Assembly (NCBI RefSeq): GCF_003151255.1
Contig: NZ_CP029481.1
Coordinates: 682,001-746,000 of the forward strand
Direction of reading: 5' to 3'
Source: Microvirga sp. 17 mud 1-3
Lineage (GTDB): Bacteria > Pseudomonadota > Alphaproteobacteria > Rhizobiales > Beijerinckiaceae
DNA length: 64,000 nt
Below the pieces are notes generated by a model. That model did no database searches. It saw only the letters and a program-made list of their open reading frames with translations, and was not told where the DNA came from. The position numbers and the translations under genes are program-made. Positions 63,596 through 64,000 of this stretch are shown here, one piece after another; the stretch's first letter is position 1, and the number at the start of each line of letters is the position of its first letter.

Positions 63596-64000
63596 ATGAC
63601 CCCGTCTAGCTTGAATAACACGAGTGCTAAGGTGTTCTCGAGGCAGATCGAGTATATTACCGTGACGGTCGCAGGTCAGTTGCTCGGCTTGGCAATCGAC
63701 CGAGTTCATGACGTATTTGTCGCGAGCGAGATGACATCCGTGCCGCTCGCATCCCGTGAAATTGCCGGGCTCTTGAACCTCCGTGGTCGCGTTGTGACCG
63801 CAATATCACTGCGAAAAAGGCTACATTTGCCTGATTTGGAGGCCTGTGAACGCCGGATGGCTGTCGGCCTTGAATATCATGGTGAAGCATATGGTTTGCT
63901 CGTCGACGAAGTTGGTGAGGTTCTCAAGCTCGACCCTGAGGGCCTTCAGCCAAACCCTGTCCACATGGATCCCAAGTGGGCGGGTCTTTCCGAAGGTGTG
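63596..64000 (+). CDS. cheW: Chemotaxis coupling protein CheW (partial, 3' end outside window)
   Basis: The first 135 codons of a CheW protein. After a short Ser/Asn-rich start the domain begins at EYITVTVAGQLLGLAIDRVH, with IAGLLNLRGRVVTAISLRKR (the receptor/CheA-binding region) and HGEAYGLLVDEVGEVL. CheW links receptors to CheA. It is two bases downstream of cheA and would share its transcript. The end is outside the window. Confidence 0.93.
   Translation, partial: MTPSSLNNTSAKVFSRQIEYITVTVAGQLLGLAIDRVHDVFVASEMTSVPLASREIAGLLNLRGRVVTAISLRKRLHLPDLEACERRMAVGLEYHGEAYGLLVDEVGEVLKLDPEGLQPNPVHMDPKWAGLSEGV

Noticed and set aside
1..64000. CRISPR arrays, insertion sequences, prophage genes, toxin-antitoxin pairs
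   Set aside because: Looked for on both strands; no repeat-spacer pattern, transposase, integrase or phage structural gene was seen.

Overview
The window looks like a chromosomal segment of an alphaproteobacterium of the order Hyphomicrobiales. The strongest evidence is the flagellar block: the order flgB-flgC-fliE-flgG-flgA-flgI-motE-flgH-fliL-fliP, then fliF, motB, motC, fliK (motD) and an FtcR/Rem-type regulator, is the arrangement known from Sinorhizobium and Brucella, and MotC, MotE and FtcR/Rem are restricted to that group. A HWE-type histidine kinase, a hybrid CheA and many oligopeptide/dipeptide-type ABC transporters fit. A methylobacterium- or Microvirga-like genus is a guess only. 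I see no insertion sequence, prophage, CRISPR array, rRNA or tRNA.

Layout. 1-5.5 kb (minus strand): a GGDEF/EAL signalling protein cut by the window edge, then the thiamine uptake operon thiBPQ behind a TPP riboswitch. 5.6-18.2 kb: mostly single housekeeping or stress genes: an N-methyl amino acid oxidase-like flavoprotein, a fossil piece of a LivF-type ATPase, a HWE histidine kinase, an isochorismatase-like hydrolase, Tex, an Hsp70-like protein, PEP carboxylase, the ahpC-ahpD peroxide-defence pair with a clear terminator, and a 58-residue basic protein. 18.6-29.8 kb: amino-acid/peptide catabolism: a DapA-like aldolase plus an atypical SDR; a minus-strand ridA-dehydratase-LOG unit; and divergently an ArgE/DapE-like deacylase followed by a complete five-gene peptide-type ABC transporter.

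29.8-34.2 kb: a chemoreceptor facing cheY-cheB-cheR. 34.4-43.7 kb: a second complete peptide ABC transporter (minus strand) followed by a D-aminopeptidase-type serine hydrolase, with a LysR regulator at one end and a divergent M19 dipeptidase at the other. This reads as an uptake and hydrolysis system for peptides containing D-amino acids, inserted between chemotaxis and flagellar genes. 44.0-58.5 kb: flagellar rod, rings, export gate, MS ring, a remote FliH-like protein, stator and motor proteins, hook-length control, a frameshifted lytic transglycosylase, a lipoprotein with a protease-inhibitor-like domain, and ftcR. 59.2-64.0 kb: a second chemoreceptor, hybrid cheA and the start of cheW.

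How they work together: the two che clusters and the flagellar block form one motility system. The receptors signal through CheW/CheA to CheY and CheB, CheR and CheB adapt the receptors, and FtcR is expected to switch on flagellar transcription. The catabolic and peptide islands supply nitrogen and carbon scavenging. The items I would look at first are the D-peptide island, the FliH-like gene, the one-base frameshift in the flagellar transglycosylase, the altered receiver domains of CheA and FtcR, and the structured non-coding region upstream of the second chemoreceptor.
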